64,000 bases of DNA from JAGVGT01 sp963807225 (GCA_963807225.1 CAWEAD010000010.1:192371-256370); one strand, 5' to 3'; shown: positions 19,716 to 28,860, counted from the stretch's first letter. Numbers and translations are program-made. Notes: generated by a model not told the origin, from the sequence alone.

Positions 19716-20513
19716 CTACAGGATCCGGATAATGTTCAGCAGATTGGCCAGGACGATCTGCATACAGACCAACAATCCCATGATGGTGAGCAGGTGGGCC
19801 AGAAAGCGCCGGACCGGCCCGGGGGTCGCGGTGGTATCGGGCGGGCGGCGAAAGCGGGAGAGGAAGACGGCACCGGCGTAAATACCGATCACCAGAAGCG
19901 GCAACCAGCCGGGGGCGGGAGAGGTCGAGTGGCCGGCGAGGTGGAGCGGGGTGCCGTCCGGCCATTGCCAGTCCCAATTCGGGCCCCGGAAGAACAGGCC
20001 GATTACGGTGAGCAGCAGCCAGAGGGACAGACCGGTGGAGAAGAGCAGGCCGATACGCCCGCCGTTGGGGTAGCGGACCAGTTGCCGGGTCGGCGCGGCC
20101 GGGGTGTCGAGATAGGGGATCGCCGCCAGGGCCAGGACCATGGCCAGGGGGATGACCACCCCGGCAATCCAGGGCGGGAAGTAGACCAGCAGTTCCTGCA
20201 GTCCCAGGAAATACCAGGGCGCCTTGGAAGGATTCATCGAAAAGGAGGGATCGGCGAGTTCCTCCAGCGGGGCGGCCACCAGCATGGCCAGGAGCATAAG
20301 CAGGATCAGGGCGGCCAGGGTGGCGATGGTCTCCCGCAGCACCAGTTCGGGCCAGACTTTGACTTTGGTGTCTCGATCAGAATCCACCTGTGTTTTACCG
20401 GGCGCTACGCTGCCCATGCGGGGCAGCGCCGAAGTCCCACGGGTTTCCCGGAGATTGGTCGCTTCCCGCTTGGCGGTCGTGGGGCCGGTTATGTAAAGTT
20501 CATCGTGATACAT
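19716..20513 (-). CDS. Cytochrome b C-terminal subunit (PetD/subunit IV-like)
   Basis: A 265-residue membrane protein with the subunit IV hallmark NPSKAPWYFLGLQELL near residue 93, the quinol-oxidation loop region, and three to five predicted helices. A split cytochrome b (heme-bearing N part plus this C part) is typical of b6f-like and many deltaproteobacterial bc complexes. It follows the N-terminal subunit after 13 bases. The first 55 residues are hydrophilic. Confidence 0.88.
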   Translation of the reverse strand: MYHDELYITGPTTAKREATNLRETRGTSALPRMGSVAPGKTQVDSDRDTKVKVWPELVLRETIATLAALILLMLLAMLVAAPLEELADPSFSMNPSKAPWYFLGLQELLVYFPPWIAGVVIPLAMVLALAAIPYLDTPAAPTRQLVRYPNGGRIGLLFSTGLSLWLLLTVIGLFFRGPNWDWQWPDGTPLHLAGHSTSPAPGWLPLLVIGIYAGAVFLSRFRRPPDTTATPGPVRRFLAHLLTIMGLLVCMQIVLANLLNIIRIL

Positions 20514-20526
20514 TTTTCCACCCGTC

Positions 20527-21241
20527 TCAAAGCGGCCGCTTTACCTGGTTGTCTTTTCTGACCCGCCAGAAGTGGAACATCACCGCCACCAGCAGCACCA
20601 GGGGCAGGACCACGACGTGCAGCACGTAGAAGCGCAGGAGGGCCGGCTGGCCCACGTCGGTTGCGCCCAGGATGAAATATCTCAGGTCGCCGCCGGCCGG
20701 CAGCAGCGACCAGGGACCCTTGGCGCCGATGATCGGCACGTAGGAGATCATGTTGGTGCCGACGGTGATCGCCCAATAGGCCAACTGGTCCCAGGGCAGC
20801 AGGTAACCGGTGAAGCTCAAGAGCAGGGTGAGGACCAGGCAGCTCGACTCCCACCACCCAGTTGAACTCCCGGGGATGGCGGTAGGCCTTGTGGTAGAAG
20901 ACCCGGACCATATGCAGCACCACGAAGAGCACCATGGCGTGCGCGCTCCAGCGGTGGATATTGCGCAGGAAGGTGCCGTAGGGCACCACGTAGGCCAGGT
21001 CCAGCATGTCGCGGTAGGCCCGGCCCGCTTCCGGCACGTAAAAGAACATCAGCAGGAGACCGCTGACGGTCAGCACCAGGAACATCAGGAAGGCCAGGCC
21101 GCCCATGCAGAAGGTGGCGGTGAAACGCAGCTTTTGCCGGGAAACGAAACGCGGGTGGAGATGCAGCAGGGCGTTGTAACCCCTGCCGCCCGGACCGGGC
21201 CGGAAGATCGATCCCCAGATGGCGGTTTCGGTCAGTTTCAT
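20527..21241 (-). CDS. Cytochrome b N-terminal subunit (diheme), one frameshift
   Basis: Inner-membrane quinol-oxidising subunit carrying two b hemes. Two frames join near 20845, where one base seems missing in the stretch after FNWVVGV. The joined protein of about 237 residues has both heme-ligand pairs, HRWSAHAMVLFVVLHMVRVF and a second pair in YVLHVVVLPLVLLVAVMFHFW. The LLSFTGYLLPWDQLAYW segment is diagnostic for the Qo/Qi region. It overlaps the Rieske stop by ATGA. The break sits in a conserved helix, so sequencing error is likely. Confidence 0.87.
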
Positions 21242-21768
21242 ATCTTCAACACAAAAGGCGCCTTATTTCTCAGGCGCTCGTCGTTTTCCAGGATCGCCCC
21301 GTCGACCTCGACCAGCCCCCGGGCATTGATCTTGAGAGATGCCCGGAAAAGCGGCTCCGGGGCCGGACCCCGGACCACGTCGCCGTTTTTCTTGAAGATC
21401 GAGCCGTGGCAGGGGCAGTGAAAGAGGCCATCCTCTTCGCTGAAGGCCGGGATGCAGCCCATGTGGGTACAATTGCGCACCAGGGCGTAGAGTCCGTTGT
21501 CACCCATGATCACGCTGACTTTTCGAGCCCCGACCTGGAAGTCGCGCATCACTTCGCCGGCGAAATCCTCCGGCGGGCCCAGCGCCATTTTCAGGGGCGG
21601 GGCGTAACTAACCGTCGGCACCAGAGATTCCAGCGAGGCGTAGAGACCGCCCAGGCCGGTGGCGACCAGGCCACCCACCCCGGCCAGCAGAAAGGTCCGC
21701 CGGTCGATACCCTTGCAGGGGCAAGCGGGGCTGTCTTGTTTATCGGCTTTTTCTGTTCCGGATGACAA
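21238..21768 (-). CDS. Rieske [2Fe-2S] protein
   Basis: Takes one electron from quinol at the Qo site. The 176-residue protein has a twin-arginine-type anchor (GIDRRTFLLAGVGGLVATG) and both cluster motifs, CTHMGC and CPCHGS, in the usual spacing. A Cys-containing N-terminus (PACPCKG) precedes the anchor. Its start lies 29 bases inside the end of the cupredoxin gene, and its stop overlaps the cytochrome b start, so the three genes are tightly coupled. Export would need the Tat system encoded at 12.9-14.0 kb. Confidence 0.93.
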   Translation of the reverse strand: MSSGTEKADKQDSPACPCKGIDRRTFLLAGVGGLVATGLGGLYASLESLVPTVSYAPPLKMALGPPEDFAGEVMRDFQVGARKVSVIMGDNGLYALVRNCTHMGCIPAFSEEDGLFHCPCHGSIFKKNGDVVRGPAPEPLFRASLKINARGLVEVDGAILENDERLRNKAPFVLKI

Positions 21769-22339
21769 GATCGGTCACCCCCGCCTCGGTCAGGTTTATC
21801 TGTTGCTTATCGAAGTGTAGCTTTTCGTGCCAGGCCTTGACCGTGTAGTTGCCTGGCGGCACGTCCTTGAGTTCGAAGTTGCCCGCCTCGTCGGTCAGGA
21901 CGAAATAGGGCGTGTCCAGGGCCACGATGAACCCCTTCATCTCCGGGTGGACGTTGCAGAGTTGGGTGTAGACTCCCTGTTCGGCGAAGGTGTGCTGCTT
22001 GATCTCGCCGCGGGGCCAGGTGCCCAGGTTGTACTTCTCATGGTCCGGCGAGAAGATGTTGTGCCGAACCTCGTCGCTGTTGAGGAAATCGACCGTGGTG
22101 CCGGTTTGCACCGGCAGGACATGGGGCACGAAGGTCATATTGTGCTGATCCATGATCGGGTTCTGGGCCGGTGCGGTGAACTTTCCCGCGACCTCGGCCA
22201 GGTAGACCACGGCCGGCGACCTCTTCAACTGCTTGCCGCCATCCACCGTGCCCTTGATGGCGGCGGCCCAGCCGTTGGCGACCAGGGTCGCCAACAGCAG
22301 GAGCGGCAGCAGGATGGTTGTCGATATCAGTTTCTTCAT
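21740..22339 (-). CDS. Cupredoxin-like periplasmic protein with carboxypeptidase-regulatory-type tail
   Basis: A 199-residue exported protein (signal peptide ending in the NGWA/AA region). The plastocyanin-like core has possible type 1 copper ligands in DEVRHNIFSPD (His) and LCNVHPEM (Cys, His, Met) in canonical order. A C-terminal beta-sandwich (EAGNFELKDVPPGNYTVKAWH) resembles the carboxypeptidase regulatory-like fold also found at the N-terminus of the neighbouring pentaheme protein. A copper electron carrier inside a bc-complex operon is unusual, and it may replace or assist a c-type carrier. Its stop region overlaps the Rieske gene. Confidence 0.8.
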   Translation of the reverse strand: MKKLISTTILLPLLLLATLVANGWAAAIKGTVDGGKQLKRSPAVVYLAEVAGKFTAPAQNPIMDQHNMTFVPHVLPVQTGTTVDFLNSDEVRHNIFSPDHEKYNLGTWPRGEIKQHTFAEQGVYTQLCNVHPEMKGFIVALDTPYFVLTDEAGNFELKDVPPGNYTVKAWHEKLHFDKQQINLTEAGVTDLVIRNRKSR

Positions 22340-24090
22340 AACTCGTCCTCACCGAGGGTGATGGTTTCTTTCTGCATGACGATATCTTCGGGTTGCTCGG
22401 CGGCCGGATCGGCGTGATCCCGGAAATCCTTCCGGTAGATCAGGATAGTGCTGAGGTAGATCGGTTCGTCTCCTTTCAGGCCGGCGGGCAACTTAAAGGT
22501 ATAGCGTGATTTGTCGGTTTCCTTGGCCTTGATCCGGTTGTCGGAGACGAGTCGGGTGGCGCGCCAGACCGGGACATTCAGGTTGCCCTTGCCGTCGGCC
22601 GTCACCCGGGCGAATCCTTTCCCCGGTCGGCCGGAGTAGTCCGCCGCGTCCTTGCCGGTGCCGCCCCAGACAGGTACCTTCGAGCCTTCGAGCAGCTTCA
22701 GGGCTTTGCCGTCCGCGGTCTCGGCTTGCACCAGAAGAATCATATTGCGGGTGGTCTGGCCGGTGGGCAGCCGGTGGCCGGCGTTGACGTTCTCGACCCC
22801 GACGGTAACCGCCACGGTATCGCCGTGCTGTACGCCGTCGATGTGCAGCCGCGCCGCGCCTTCCAGCCGCTTGGGGGTCGCCCCTTCGAACTTGTGGGGG
22901 TAGATGGAGGCCGGGTCGCGTTCGTTGGCCACCTGCTTCACCCGGCCGCTGACCACGTAGCGGTAGTAAGGCACCATGTCCTTGGTCCAGTTCATATGGC
23001 AATCCTGGCACTGGCGGCCCTTGTCCTTGTCGCCCTCGGGCAGATTGTCCTGCCATTCCAGCCATTCCTGATAGGTCCACTGATTCGGGATCACCGTGCC
23101 CTTCTCGTACAAGGGATAACGGTCGGAATCGGGGTAGACTTTGCGGAAATCCCAGGTGTCTCCCGCCGGCAGCGGGGTGGCGTCCTGATGGCAGCTGGAA
23201 CAGAATTCACTCTTGGTAAACAGGGGATTGTAGGAGGCGGCCATCGGCATGGTCACCACGTCGTCGTAAGGACCATAGGCGAAAACCGGGGCCATCATGC
23301 CGTTGCCGGTACTGAAGCGATTCATGGTGATGGCCTGCACTCCCGGTTTGTTGCCGACCTCGACCGCGCCGATCTTGTGGCAGAAGTCGCACTCGATGCC
23401 TTTGGACTGGTTGAGATTATCGGCCACGGCGAAGCCGTAGTCGGTGTGCCCGGGGGCACGAAGTGCGGCGATGGGGGCGTGGCAGTCGGCGCAACTGTTG
23501 GCCTGGTCGGGTCGCCGGTCGCGACTGAATTGATTATAGGCAGTCAGCACTTTCGGGTTCCTGGTGGTCTGCCCCATCTTCGAGGGACCCCATTCCCAGA
23601 GGTGGGTGGTGTGACAGTTGCCGCAGTCCCTTCTCCCCATCATCATGCCTCCCTGCGCCGGCAGGGGACCGGCCGGTGAGGTGATCATCAAGGGGTAATC
23701 GGCAAAATCGACCTTGGGAACGCGGCGCAGGAAAATGGTGAGATCTTTGGCGCCCGGCTGGTAGATCACGCCGTTATTGATCCAGCCCTCCTTGCCGGCG
23801 GTGACGATCAGGCGGAACCAGCGCAGGTTGGGGTTTTTCAAGGGCAGGGCGAAGGCGCCGTCGCCGTCGGTTTCGATCATCCGGTCGCTGCCCTGGATCC
23901 GCACCCTGGCCCCGGCAATGGGCAGGCCGATGCCGTCACGGACACTGCCGTTAATGATGAAAGCCCCGCTGTCCATTCCGGCCAACGCGGCAGAGCCGGA
24001 GAGGACGAGAAGGAAAAACAGGGTCGCGCAGGTCGATAGTCCGGCCAACCGGATTCTTAGCTGTAGCATGGGATGATTGCTCCGGCCCAT
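22336..24090 (-). CDS. Pentaheme cytochrome c with N-terminal regulatory-like beta domain
   Basis: About 584 residues: signal peptide, an N-terminal carboxypeptidase-regulatory-like domain (INGSVRDGIGLPIAGARVRI), then five CxxCH sites (CGNCH, CADCH, CDFCH, CSSCH, CQDCH) and a C-terminal beta domain containing NAGHRLPTGQTTRNM. The last motif is shared with several metal-reducer multiheme proteins of the cytochrome c554-like type. The ATG at 24090 overlaps the preceding stop (TGATG), so it is coupled to the small protein upstream. A redox role in or beside the bc complex is inferred from the operon. Confidence 0.82.
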   Translation of the reverse strand: MGRSNHPMLQLRIRLAGLSTCATLFFLLVLSGSAALAGMDSGAFIINGSVRDGIGLPIAGARVRIQGSDRMIETDGDGAFALPLKNPNLRWFRLIVTAGKEGWINNGVIYQPGAKDLTIFLRRVPKVDFADYPLMITSPAGPLPAQGGMMMGRRDCGNCHTTHLWEWGPSKMGQTTRNPKVLTAYNQFSRDRRPDQANSCADCHAPIAALRAPGHTDYGFAVADNLNQSKGIECDFCHKIGAVEVGNKPGVQAITMNRFSTGNGMMAPVFAYGPYDDVVTMPMAASYNPLFTKSEFCSSCHQDATPLPAGDTWDFRKVYPDSDRYPLYEKGTVIPNQWTYQEWLEWQDNLPEGDKDKGRQCQDCHMNWTKDMVPYYRYVVSGRVKQVANERDPASIYPHKFEGATPKRLEGAARLHIDGVQHGDTVAVTVGVENVNAGHRLPTGQTTRNMILLVQAETADGKALKLLEGSKVPVWGGTGKDAADYSGRPGKGFARVTADGKGNLNVPVWRATRLVSDNRIKAKETDKSRYTFKLPAGLKGDEPIYLSTILIYRKDFRDHADPAAEQPEDIVMQKETITLGEDEL

Positions 24091-24386
24091 CAAAATACCG
24101 GGCGGATCTCACCGGTGAGCGCATCGATACTCATCTTGGCTACCGGTTTACCTGTTTCGTCAAGAATTTCAGCCAGGTAGGCATTACCCTCCTGTTCAAT
24201 GACGCCCGGTTTCAGGTGACCGTTGTCCACGGTGGCCAGGTAGCGTTCGGTGATTTGTTGCGCCTCTTCCGGACTTACCGGGCCATTGCTGGTGCGGTAA
24301 TTGTTGCCTGAGCAGCCGCAGGCAAAGGCCGCGCCCGGCAGCAGAAGGCCGCCGAAAATCAGGGTCATGATCAAGATCTTCTTCAT
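24090..24386 (-). CDS. Small exported PepSY-like protein, first gene of the bc operon
   Basis: A 98-residue protein with a signal peptide (LIMTLIFGGLLLPGAAFA) and a mature start CGCSG that could be a lipidation or metal site. The PepSY-like segment reads YLAEILDETGKPVAKMSIDALTGEI. Function unknown; it may be an accessory of the complex. A sigma-54 promoter lies about 100 bases upstream. Confidence 0.7.
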   Translation of the reverse strand: MKKILIMTLIFGGLLLPGAAFACGCSGNNYRTSNGPVSPEEAQQITERYLATVDNGHLKPGVIEQEGNAYLAEILDETGKPVAKMSIDALTGEIRPVF

Positions 24387-24484
24387 TGCTTCTCTCCTAT
24401 GAGGATTGGTGATGGTTCCCGGTTGTTCGGGTTAGCCGGCGGACCGTAGTCCGGGGCGCAAGCCGAGGTCTATTGCATCGAAAA

Positions 24485-24500
24485 AGCAATAAGCGTACCA
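24485..24500 (-). promoter_or_regulatory. Sigma-54 (-24/-12) promoter for the cytochrome bc operon
   Basis: On the minus strand the sequence reads TGGTACGCTTATTGCT, matching TGGCACGNNNNTTGCW except for one base, with the GG and GC pairs at exact spacing. A start near 24474 would give a leader of about 88 bases before the ATG at 24386. The divergent gene pair encodes an NtrC-type activator, which fits. The rest of 24387-24837 is AT-rich and shows no gene; a small AGAAT-TTC-ATTCT palindrome lies at 24506-24518. Confidence 0.75.
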
Positions 24501-24837
24501 ACTTCAGAATTTCATTCTAAGTAGCTGATTTGTTTCTAAATAAATTATATATCCAGTTCTTCGGTTGAAAGAAAATGTAGCTCTCACCGGGTTAAGATAA
24601 AGAATATTATGCAGTCGAGTGAAGAAAATCATGCAGACGGCTCTCCAGCCTTCTCTCTGTTGAGGCCGGAGTCGGATGATCGAGATGATGACAGCCGTCC
24701 TTTTTTAATTAATTTATTGAAAATATTAGCAATTAAGGGTTTTCTGGCTTTGAGACTTCGCTGATGAAAAACGAAATCAGAGCTTTTTGTCCGCGGGCGG
24801 TATTTGTCTTAAGGGGGCTTTTTGGTTAGGAAAGGGT

Positions 24838-26685
24838 ATGAAGAATAAGATCATCATCGGCTTGATCGTGCTTTCTCTCAGTTTTATTTTCGGGGGATTT
24901 TATATCACCGAGGCGATGAACCGGGTGGTTTCCGGTCTCCAGGAAATGATGGACTTGCAGCACATGGGTTTTCAGGGCAAAACCCTGATGGCCCAGATTA
25001 AGGTGGTGCAGTCGGACGTGTTGCTGAAGGATTCGCCCCACGCGGTGAATTTCGCTGAGTTCGTGCGTCATGGCGAGGCGGTGAATGATTCGGTCGCCGC
25101 CTGCCATCGCTGCCACCACCCGTCGGCTCTGGACGAGCCCATGAAAATACTGCGGGACAGTGTCAATTCCTACTTGAAGCAATGCAGAAGTATCTATTCG
25201 CTAAAAAACGATGCCGCCGGACAGAAAGATCTCCAGAAAATCGCCTTTGTGAATGGCGAGGAATTGTCACGCTTTATCGACTCCCTGTTCCGCTCCGCCG
25301 ATGAGAAAATCGCCACTAGAACCTCCGGGGCCAGGAAATCCGTGGCCGGCACCCGAGAGTTGCTTATCGCTTTTGTAATCATCGGTCCCCTGATCATCCT
25401 GTTAGCTTCGTTTTATTTCCTGACCCGCTTTACGCATGCGGTTACCGTGCTGGCCAAGGCCATCGGCAAGTTGAAAGCGGGGTATCTGGATTACCGGATC
25501 TCCGAGCCTCTTAATGATGAATTCGGCGAATTGGCCGCGGCATTCAATGAGATGAGTACCTCCCTCAAGGAGCAATACCAGCGGGTTGAGTCAATTCAGC
25601 AACGCTATCACATGCTCTTTGAAAGCGCCGCCGATGCCATCTTTATCCTGGAGGCCGAAGGGGCGGATGCCGGCAAGATTGTTTCCGCCAACACGGCTGC
25701 CGCCGTGATGCACGGCTATTCGGTGGATGAACTCAGGAGCATGCACATAAGGGATCTCGACGACCCCGAGGACTCGGAACGAATTCCGGGGCGTATTCAA
25801 CAAATGCTGAATGGAGAATGGATCAAAGCCACGGTCAACCACCGGAGAAAAGACAACTCGGTTTTCCCCGTCGAGGTCAGCGCCGGGCTGCTGGAGTATG
25901 ACGGCCAAAGATACATACTTGCCTTTGATCGCGATATTACCGAGCGGGTGAAGGCACAGGAGGCCCTGCAGCGGGTCAAGCAGCTGGCCATGGTCGGTGA
26001 GATGGCGGCCGGCCTTGCCCACGAGATAAAAAATCCCCTGGCCGGGATCAAGGTCTCAATCGAGATCCTTGCCTCGGAGTTGGATCTGGGACAGGAGGAC
26101 AAAGAGGTTTTCTTCCGGGTCATCCAGGAGGTTAACCGGATCGAAAACCTGCTGAAAAATCTCCTCAGCTATGCCAGGCCTCCCAAGCCACATATCGATG
26201 CGGTCGATCTCAAGCTGTTGTTGAAGAATTCGGTCAAGAATGCCGAGATGACCCTGAGAAGCCCAAGCTATTTTTCCGGGAAAAAGAAAGGGATTAATTT
26301 TGTCACCGAACTGGCTTCGGATCTTCCGGCGATAGCCGCCGATTTTTCCCAGCTTCAGCAGATAGCTCTAAACCTTCTCCTGAACGGTATCGAGGCAATT
26401 CCGGAGGATGGCGTCATTTCCGTAAAAGCGACCTGGGACCAAGCCGAGCAAGTGCAGATTACCATTGCCGATTCGGGAAAAGGATTTGATGAAGAGGGTC
26501 TGCGGAAAGCCTTTCAACCCTTTTTCACCACTAAGTCCAAGGGCAACGGTCTGGGGCTGGCGATTACCAAGCGGCTGGTCGAGCAGCACCGGGGCCAGAT
26601 CGACTTGAGCAGCCAAAAGGGTGAAGGTGCAACATTTGTCATTACTCTTCCGGTTAAACAACAGCATGAGGGCACCGAAAGATGA
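24838..26685 (+). CDS. Sensor histidine kinase with a heme-c motif in the periplasmic domain
   Basis: A 615-residue kinase. Membrane helix 1 is about residues 5-25 and helix 2 about 174-196; the periplasmic domain between them carries CHRCH at residues 89-93 (codons 25102-25116), a CxxCH site likely to hold covalent heme. Then come HAMP, a PAS domain (about 255-370), the HisKA box with phospho-His in AGLAHEIKNPLAG (His395), and a C-terminal HATPase domain with GKGFDEEGL and GNGLGLAI boxes. The ATG at 24838 is chosen for its AGGAAAGGG ribosome site. It overlaps the regulator gene by ATGA. Sensing of redox state or a gas ligand is inferred. Confidence 0.88.
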   Translation: MKNKIIIGLIVLSLSFIFGGFYITEAMNRVVSGLQEMMDLQHMGFQGKTLMAQIKVVQSDVLLKDSPHAVNFAEFVRHGEAVNDSVAACHRCHHPSALDEPMKILRDSVNSYLKQCRSIYSLKNDAAGQKDLQKIAFVNGEELSRFIDSLFRSADEKIATRTSGARKSVAGTRELLIAFVIIGPLIILLASFYFLTRFTHAVTVLAKAIGKLKAGYLDYRISEPLNDEFGELAAAFNEMSTSLKEQYQRVESIQQRYHMLFESAADAIFILEAEGADAGKIVSANTAAAVMHGYSVDELRSMHIRDLDDPEDSERIPGRIQQMLNGEWIKATVNHRRKDNSVFPVEVSAGLLEYDGQRYILAFDRDITERVKAQEALQRVKQLAMVGEMAAGLAHEIKNPLAGIKVSIEILASELDLGQEDKEVFFRVIQEVNRIENLLKNLLSYARPPKPHIDAVDLKLLLKNSVKNAEMTLRSPSYFSGKKKGINFVTELASDLPAIAADFSQLQQIALNLLLNGIEAIPEDGVISVKATWDQAEQVQITIADSGKGFDEEGLRKAFQPFFTTKSKGNGLGLAITKRLVEQHRGQIDLSSQKGEGATFVITLPVKQQHEGTER

Positions 26686-28079
26686 AGACCGGTGGCAGGA
26701 TTTTCCTTCTGGATGACGATGAGCTCATCGTCACGATGATCGAGCGTTCCTTGAAAAAAGAGGGTTACGAAACCCAGGTGCAGACCAGCGCCAAGGATAT
26801 CATCAACAAGATCGTTGCCTGGCAGCCGGAGCTGGTTTTCCTTGATATCAATCTCGATAAAGATTGTAACGGCCTTGATATCCTGGCCGAGATTAAACAG
26901 GAAAATATCCTGGTTCCGGTGGTGATGCTGACCAGCGACGATTCCGCCGAATCCGCCATCAAGGCCATGAAGCTTGGGGCGGTCGACTACCTGACTAAGC
27001 CCTTTAACATTGAAGAGGTGCTGATTGTCGTCGCCAATGTCCTTAAAACCTCCCGATTGAAGGAAGAGGTCGACTATCTGCGGAAAAGAGGGGCGGCCGG
27101 GACCGGGAACCAGATAATTGGCGTAAATCCGGCCATGATGGATATTATCCAGAAGGTGGAAATGTTTGCCAAGGCCGGGACCGGCTCGCTGCTGATTACC
27201 GGGGAATCCGGCACCGGCAAAGAGGTTCTGGCCCGTTATTTCCATGCCTTGAGCTACCGGGAGCAGGGCGGTGCCGTCGACTATGCGCCTTTTGTCGCCA
27301 TCAATTGTACCGCTCTGCCTGATAACCTGATTGAAAACGAGCTGTTCGGCCATACCCGAGGGGCTTTTACCGATGCAAAGACAGACAAAAAAGGCGTCTT
27401 CGAACTGGCCGATGGCGGTACGCTGCTCCTGGATGAGATTGGCGATATGCGCTCAGACGTGCAGAGCAAGCTGCTGCGGGTTCTGGAAACGAGAAAGGTT
27501 CGGAGGTTGGGAGGGAAAGTCGATCTTTCCTTCGAGGCCCTGCTGGTAGCGGCGACTAACAAGGATCTTAAAAAGGCGGTGGATTCGGGAGTGTTCCGCG
27601 AAGATCTCTTTTATCGCTTGAACACCTTTGCCGTGCATCTCCCGCCTTTGCGGGAAAGGGTGGAGGATATTCCTCTTCTGGCCAGGCATTTCCTCGAGAC
27701 CTTTGCCAGGAAATATTTAAAGAAAGACCTCGGCGGATTTTCCCCCGAGGTCGGGAAGATACTGAGTCTTTACGATTGGCCGGGGAACATCAGGGAGTTG
27801 CGTAATGTGATCGAGCGTTGCGTGGTGCTTGAAACCTCGGATTACATTACTTCGGTTCATCTTCCCAACGAAATGACCAGCAAGCGCATGGTTGAGCCCA
27901 GCAAAAACTTTCAGATTATCCTGCCGGAGTCGGGAATCTCTCTTGACGAGGTCGAGAAGGACTTGGTCAGACAGGCCCTGGAACGAACGAACTACAACAA
28001 GACCAAGGCGGCCAAGCTGTTGAATATTACCTACGATACCCTCAGGTATCAGGTAAAAAAATTCTCGCTTGAGCGCTAA
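26682..28079 (+). CDS. Sigma-54-dependent response regulator, NtrC family
   Basis: A 465-residue activator. The receiver domain covers about residues 1-120 (acidic DDDE, phospho-Asp in LVFLDINLD, Lys in YLTKPF). The AAA+ domain has Walker A GESGTGKE, the sigma-54 contact loop as GAFTDA (Asp where GAFTGA is usual), Walker B LLLDEIGDM and the R-finger region. The C-terminal Fis-type helix-turn-helix is ALERTNYNKTKAAKLLNIT. It pairs with the upstream kinase by start/stop overlap. Candidate targets in the window are the sigma-54 promoters at 24485 and 30208. The arrangement recalls the BccR-cbc system of Geobacter; that parallel is recollection, not shown here. Confidence 0.92.
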   Translation: MKTGGRIFLLDDDELIVTMIERSLKKEGYETQVQTSAKDIINKIVAWQPELVFLDINLDKDCNGLDILAEIKQENILVPVVMLTSDDSAESAIKAMKLGAVDYLTKPFNIEEVLIVVANVLKTSRLKEEVDYLRKRGAAGTGNQIIGVNPAMMDIIQKVEMFAKAGTGSLLITGESGTGKEVLARYFHALSYREQGGAVDYAPFVAINCTALPDNLIENELFGHTRGAFTDAKTDKKGVFELADGGTLLLDEIGDMRSDVQSKLLRVLETRKVRRLGGKVDLSFEALLVAATNKDLKKAVDSGVFREDLFYRLNTFAVHLPPLRERVEDIPLLARHFLETFARKYLKKDLGGFSPEVGKILSLYDWPGNIRELRNVIERCVVLETSDYITSVHLPNEMTSKRMVEPSKNFQIILPESGISLDEVEKDLVRQALERTNYNKTKAAKLLNITYDTLRYQVKKFSLER

Positions 28080-28088
28080 TCCGCCTTC

Positions 28089-28802
28089 TCAGTTGCGGTC
28101 GGGTTTGGCATCCCAGGCAAAGCATACTCCGGCCTTGCAGGTGTTGTTCGCCAGCATCCTGCTCCAGACCACGACGCCGGTTTTTTCCAGGGTCGTGGAT
28201 TTGAGGCTGAGCACCTGAGAAACCGGGAGGGGATGATTGCTCAACAATCCCACCCCGCCCTCCGAAATGTCGAAGGATTCAGCCTCTGTTGACCACCGGT
28301 GGGTTTTCCCTTCCCCGATGACATTCATGGCGAGAGCCAAGGGCTGAGAGTGCGGCCGGCGGGTGAACTTTCTGGTTCGCCTCACAAAATTATTGTCCGA
28401 GAATCGCATCTTGGTCTGGAAATCCTCGTTGTGCAGGGCCTGGTGGATTATCTCCCGCACCTCGTTAAGGGCAAACGGCTTGGCGAGGAAATGGCAGGCA
28501 CCGTTTTCCGCCGCCTCTTTGATATTGGAGCTTAATTCATCATCGTCGATATGGCTGGCCGTCATGACGATGATCTTGGTTTCGGGGCAAATATTTCTGA
28601 TGGTCTTCATTAAGTCCAGGCCGTTGTAATCCGGCAGGTGGATATCGAGCAGGCAGAGATTATAGGGGCAGATACTTAGTTTTTCCTCGGCGGCGGAGGC
28701 CGAGGAGGCAGTGGTCACTGCAACCGATTCGTGTTGCAGAGCTTTCCGGAGTCCGTAAAGAACCAGCTGATCATCGTCGATTACCAAGATATTCTTTTTC
28801 AC
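28089..28802 (-). CDS. Receiver-PilZ response regulator
   Basis: A 237-residue protein: a receiver domain (IDDDQ; phospho-Asp in LCLLDIHLPDYNG; Lys in FLAKPF) joined to a C-terminal PilZ domain with an RRPHSQP-type arginine stretch and DISEGGVGL. PilZ domains commonly bind cyclic di-GMP. It converges on the NtrC-type regulator with only 9 bases between the stops. It may couple two-component signalling to a second messenger. The receiver has an unusually long insert (ASHIDDDELSSNIKE) before the conserved Lys. Confidence 0.85.
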   Translation of the reverse strand: MKKNILVIDDDQLVLYGLRKALQHESVAVTTASSASAAEEKLSICPYNLCLLDIHLPDYNGLDLMKTIRNICPETKIIVMTASHIDDDELSSNIKEAAENGACHFLAKPFALNEVREIIHQALHNEDFQTKMRFSDNNFVRRTRKFTRRPHSQPLALAMNVIGEGKTHRWSTEAESFDISEGGVGLLSNHPLPVSQVLSLKSTTLEKTGVVVWSRMLANNTCKAGVCFAWDAKPDRN

Positions 28803-28860
28803 ATAACGCCCTGGGAAATTTGCGATTACCTGAAAGCTCGTTAATCTAGCAAAAAACGTT

